A DNA stretch of 64,000 nucleotides, from contig MEHQ01000417.1 in NCBI GenBank assembly GCA_008828725.1, positions 20,512 to 84,511 on the forward strand, read 5' to 3'. Of this stretch, positions 61,393 to 64,000 are shown in pieces. Position 1 is the stretch's first letter; each line of letters starts with the position of its first letter. A program made the translations under genes and the position numbers. The notes under the pieces were generated by a model. It searched no databases. It was given only the letters and a program-made list of their open reading frames with translations, and had not been told where the DNA came from. Source of the stretch: Saccharina japonica (lineage: Eukaryota; Sar; Phaeophyceae; Laminariales; Laminariaceae).

Positions 61393-61572
61393 ATCGAGGG
61401 CCCCGAGCGAAGTGCGTGGACGCTGCCCTACATCGTCACCGTCAACAACGAGCACCCGTTCGGCCTGTACGTCAGCTACCCCAACGCTTTTGACGGGGAG
61501 AGGGATGAGATCGACAACAGGCTCAAGTGGTACGCGACCACTACAACCAAGGACATTATCTTGAGCGCCGAG
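61393..61572 (+). CDS. GH81 endo-1,3-beta-glucanase, exon 2
   Basis: Acceptor TGTGTCAG, donor GTGAGC, 60 codons, phase 0. Joined to exon 1 it gives NKFYSNFVIEGPERSAWTLP followed by YIVTVNNEHPFGLYVSYPN and ends TTTKDIILSAE. In yeast GH81 proteins TNKFY is followed after about ten residues by W-x-x-P-Y, then G-x-x-V-S-H and a late ILSA. Order and spacing agree, which supports direct splicing across 8.3 kb. Confidence 0.84.
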
Positions 61573-62035
61573 GTGAGCATGTTATGGTATGTATCCACTC
61601 GTCGTGTCGTATAGATTGTATACGCGCTTGTTTGTGAGCCACCTCCAAGTTTTCGATGGGACTTGTTTCGTATATAGGTGTATATATACGCGTTTGTTTG
61701 TGAGCCACCATAAGCTGAAATGACTGAATCCTCGCGAGTCCCGAAGGCACAGAAAGCTGAAACGACTGAGTCCTCGCGAGTTTCTAGGCTGTCCAAGGCT
61801 GAAATGACTGAGTCGTCGCAAGTCCCGCTCGGGTACCCAAAGATGAAGTGACATGTACTCGGAGATACTGGTACTCTGACGACGTTTGGACTCCTTCTTT
61901 ATTGGGCGGAAGGGATAACCTACTAGACCGCCCCAAGTCAGCGCTGACTTGGTGGGAGGGGGGGGCGCACAGGATTCACAGGGTGACTTTGATATGTTTT
62001 TTGCCGTACAAATATAGACGCTTCGGTTGGCATTT

Positions 62036-63004
<969 letters not shown>

Positions 63005-63009
63005 CACTA

Positions 63010-63180
63010 GCGGCCCTCTCATAAGAAAGTGCCCCACAAGAAACTCAGCCTAAACATTACGGGGGAAATAAGAAAGTCGACAGCTATTATACTGAAGTTA
63101 GTGTGAGACACACCCCTTTCTCAAATAAGAAAGTCAACCTAAGCCCGATTTCTGGTTTCTTATGAGCGGGCCGGTACTGT
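63010..63180. repeat. MITE-like element with TCATAAGAAA termini
   Basis: The ends CGGCCCTCTCATAAGAAA and TTTCTTATGAGCGGGCC are inverted. Internally AAATAAGAAAGTC recurs. A related pair of ends (ACACCTAATAAGAAACAG and CTGTTTCTTATTAGGTGT) bounds 49119-49293. Confidence 0.6.
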
Positions 63181-63423
63181 ATGGCGTTTACAAGAGCAGA
63201 ACAAAAAAGGGCAGCAGTGAAGGTGAAGCAGGCACCAACACTGCTACAAAGCCATCTCGCGGCTATCATATCACCAATGAGAGCACGCCTCCAGGGTAAG
63301 ATAGACCCAGCAGAAAATTGTGACCTGTCGGATTTGCGTTGTGCTATGTATATACCACACGAGCGTCTTCTGAATCGATCGATCGATGTTCTGGGTGTGG
63401 GTCACGTCGTTCGCGTGTGGCAG

Positions 63424-63549
63424 GAGTTGTACACGAACCAGGTGGCGTCTTTGGTGGACTTCGACAGCGATGGATTCTCGGCTACGGTGAAGTTCTACTC
63501 AGAAGACATGGAAGACGGGAGCATGACCACGTACCTTACACGAGGGATG
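63424..63549 (+). CDS. GH81 endo-1,3-beta-glucanase, exon 3; gene continues beyond window
   Basis: Acceptor GTGTGGCAG, probable donor GTGAGA after ATG, 42 codons, phase 0. It encodes ELYTNQVASLVDFDSDGFSA, a beta-strand stretch VKFYSEDMEDGSMTTYL, and TRGM. GH81 proteins have a similar strand pair followed by P-L-V-x-G-M and then Y-V-T-A. The frame stays open to 63609 if the donor is not used. The catalytic domain with its acidic residues lies beyond 64 kb. Confidence 0.75.
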
Positions 63550-64000
63550 GTGAGAACTACAGCAGTGTTGGTCGAGTTCGATCTCGTCTCCAAAACAATA
63601 CTGGTATAAATTAATTCAAAAACAAAAATCATAAAGGGGACTGCACTATTGGTATATATTTTGTCAAGTATTAAGGTCTATGATTGATAGGTGTATGTGC
63701 AATAGTATGATTGAAATAAGATCAGCTGCACATTTTCAGACGGCAAATGGAGTAACAATGTTTGATACCTACCAGTTACCTCGTGTCATACTACGTAATA
63801 AAAGAGTTAACGGGCGGAATAGCATCACGACTGAGGAAGTTCGTCTGGACGGGCAGGTTTACGCTAAGGAAGTTCCTCGCCCGGACAGAAAGATTTACCC
63901 ACATTCAAATGGCACAAAACGTTTGAAGATATCACAAAACAATACCAGTATTTATCTGATATCGTTATGTTATAGATATATCTCGTCTCCTGAAAAAAAA

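Overview
The window looks like a piece of a large, intron-rich, repeat-rich eukaryotic nuclear genome. The short exons are GC-rich, have GT-AG borders and sit in long low-complexity introns. I infer a stramenopile, most likely a brown alga. The reasons are a GH81 1,3-beta-glucanase gene (brown algae store the beta-1,3-glucan laminarin), a decayed LINE tail whose protein resembles LINE proteins I associate with brown algal genomes, tyrosine-recombinase element debris, and tRNA-derived SINEs. This is inference; no rRNA or organelle marker is present. Most long open frames here are translations of microsatellites and are not genes.

Two real genes can be rebuilt from exons, and they diverge. (1) On the minus strand, from about 33.7 kb down to 3.4 kb, fifteen exons with matching splice phases encode an SMPD4-like protein (neutral sphingomyelinase 3 family, an ER/nuclear-envelope membrane protein). 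The exon order follows the human protein from the N-terminal third to the C-terminal transmembrane hairpin and stop codon. A sixteenth exon, nearest the N-terminus, occurs twice at 35.1 and 36.4 kb but on the plus strand. (2) On the plus strand, from 52.87 kb to beyond the right edge, three in-phase exons encode a secretory signal and most of the N-terminal beta-sandwich of a GH81 endo-1,3-beta-glucanase. Its first intron is 8.3 kb.

Layout: 0-3.4 kb holds hairpin repeats and a tandem array downstream of and overlapping the SMPD4-like last exon. 3.4-17.1 kb holds SMPD4-like exons 7 to 15 of the minus-strand set, with microsatellites, SINEs and a recombinase element in the introns. 12.26-25.14 kb is a near-perfect inverted repeat with about 6.35-kb arms and a 178-bp spacer. 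Its right arm carries a second, plus-strand copy of three SMPD4-like exons and ends at a single N inside a minisatellite; the gene resumes beyond that N in mid-exon. 25.1-33.7 kb holds the upstream SMPD4-like exons and a 155-bp array that copies an exon end with its splice donor. 34.7-38.0 kb holds the duplicated, oppositely oriented exon. 38-52.8 kb is repeat-dominated intergenic DNA with LINE, SINE, MITE and poly-C-tailed elements. 52.9-64 kb is the GH81 gene with foldback repeats, (ATCGTT)n tracts and a roughly 965-bp pure (CT)n tract in its introns.

Several structures (the palindrome ending at an N, the tandem exon duplication ending at an N, the reversed exon) look like haplotype or scaffolding artefacts, although real rearrangement cannot be excluded from sequence alone. 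The two genes have no evident functional link beyond being neighbours.
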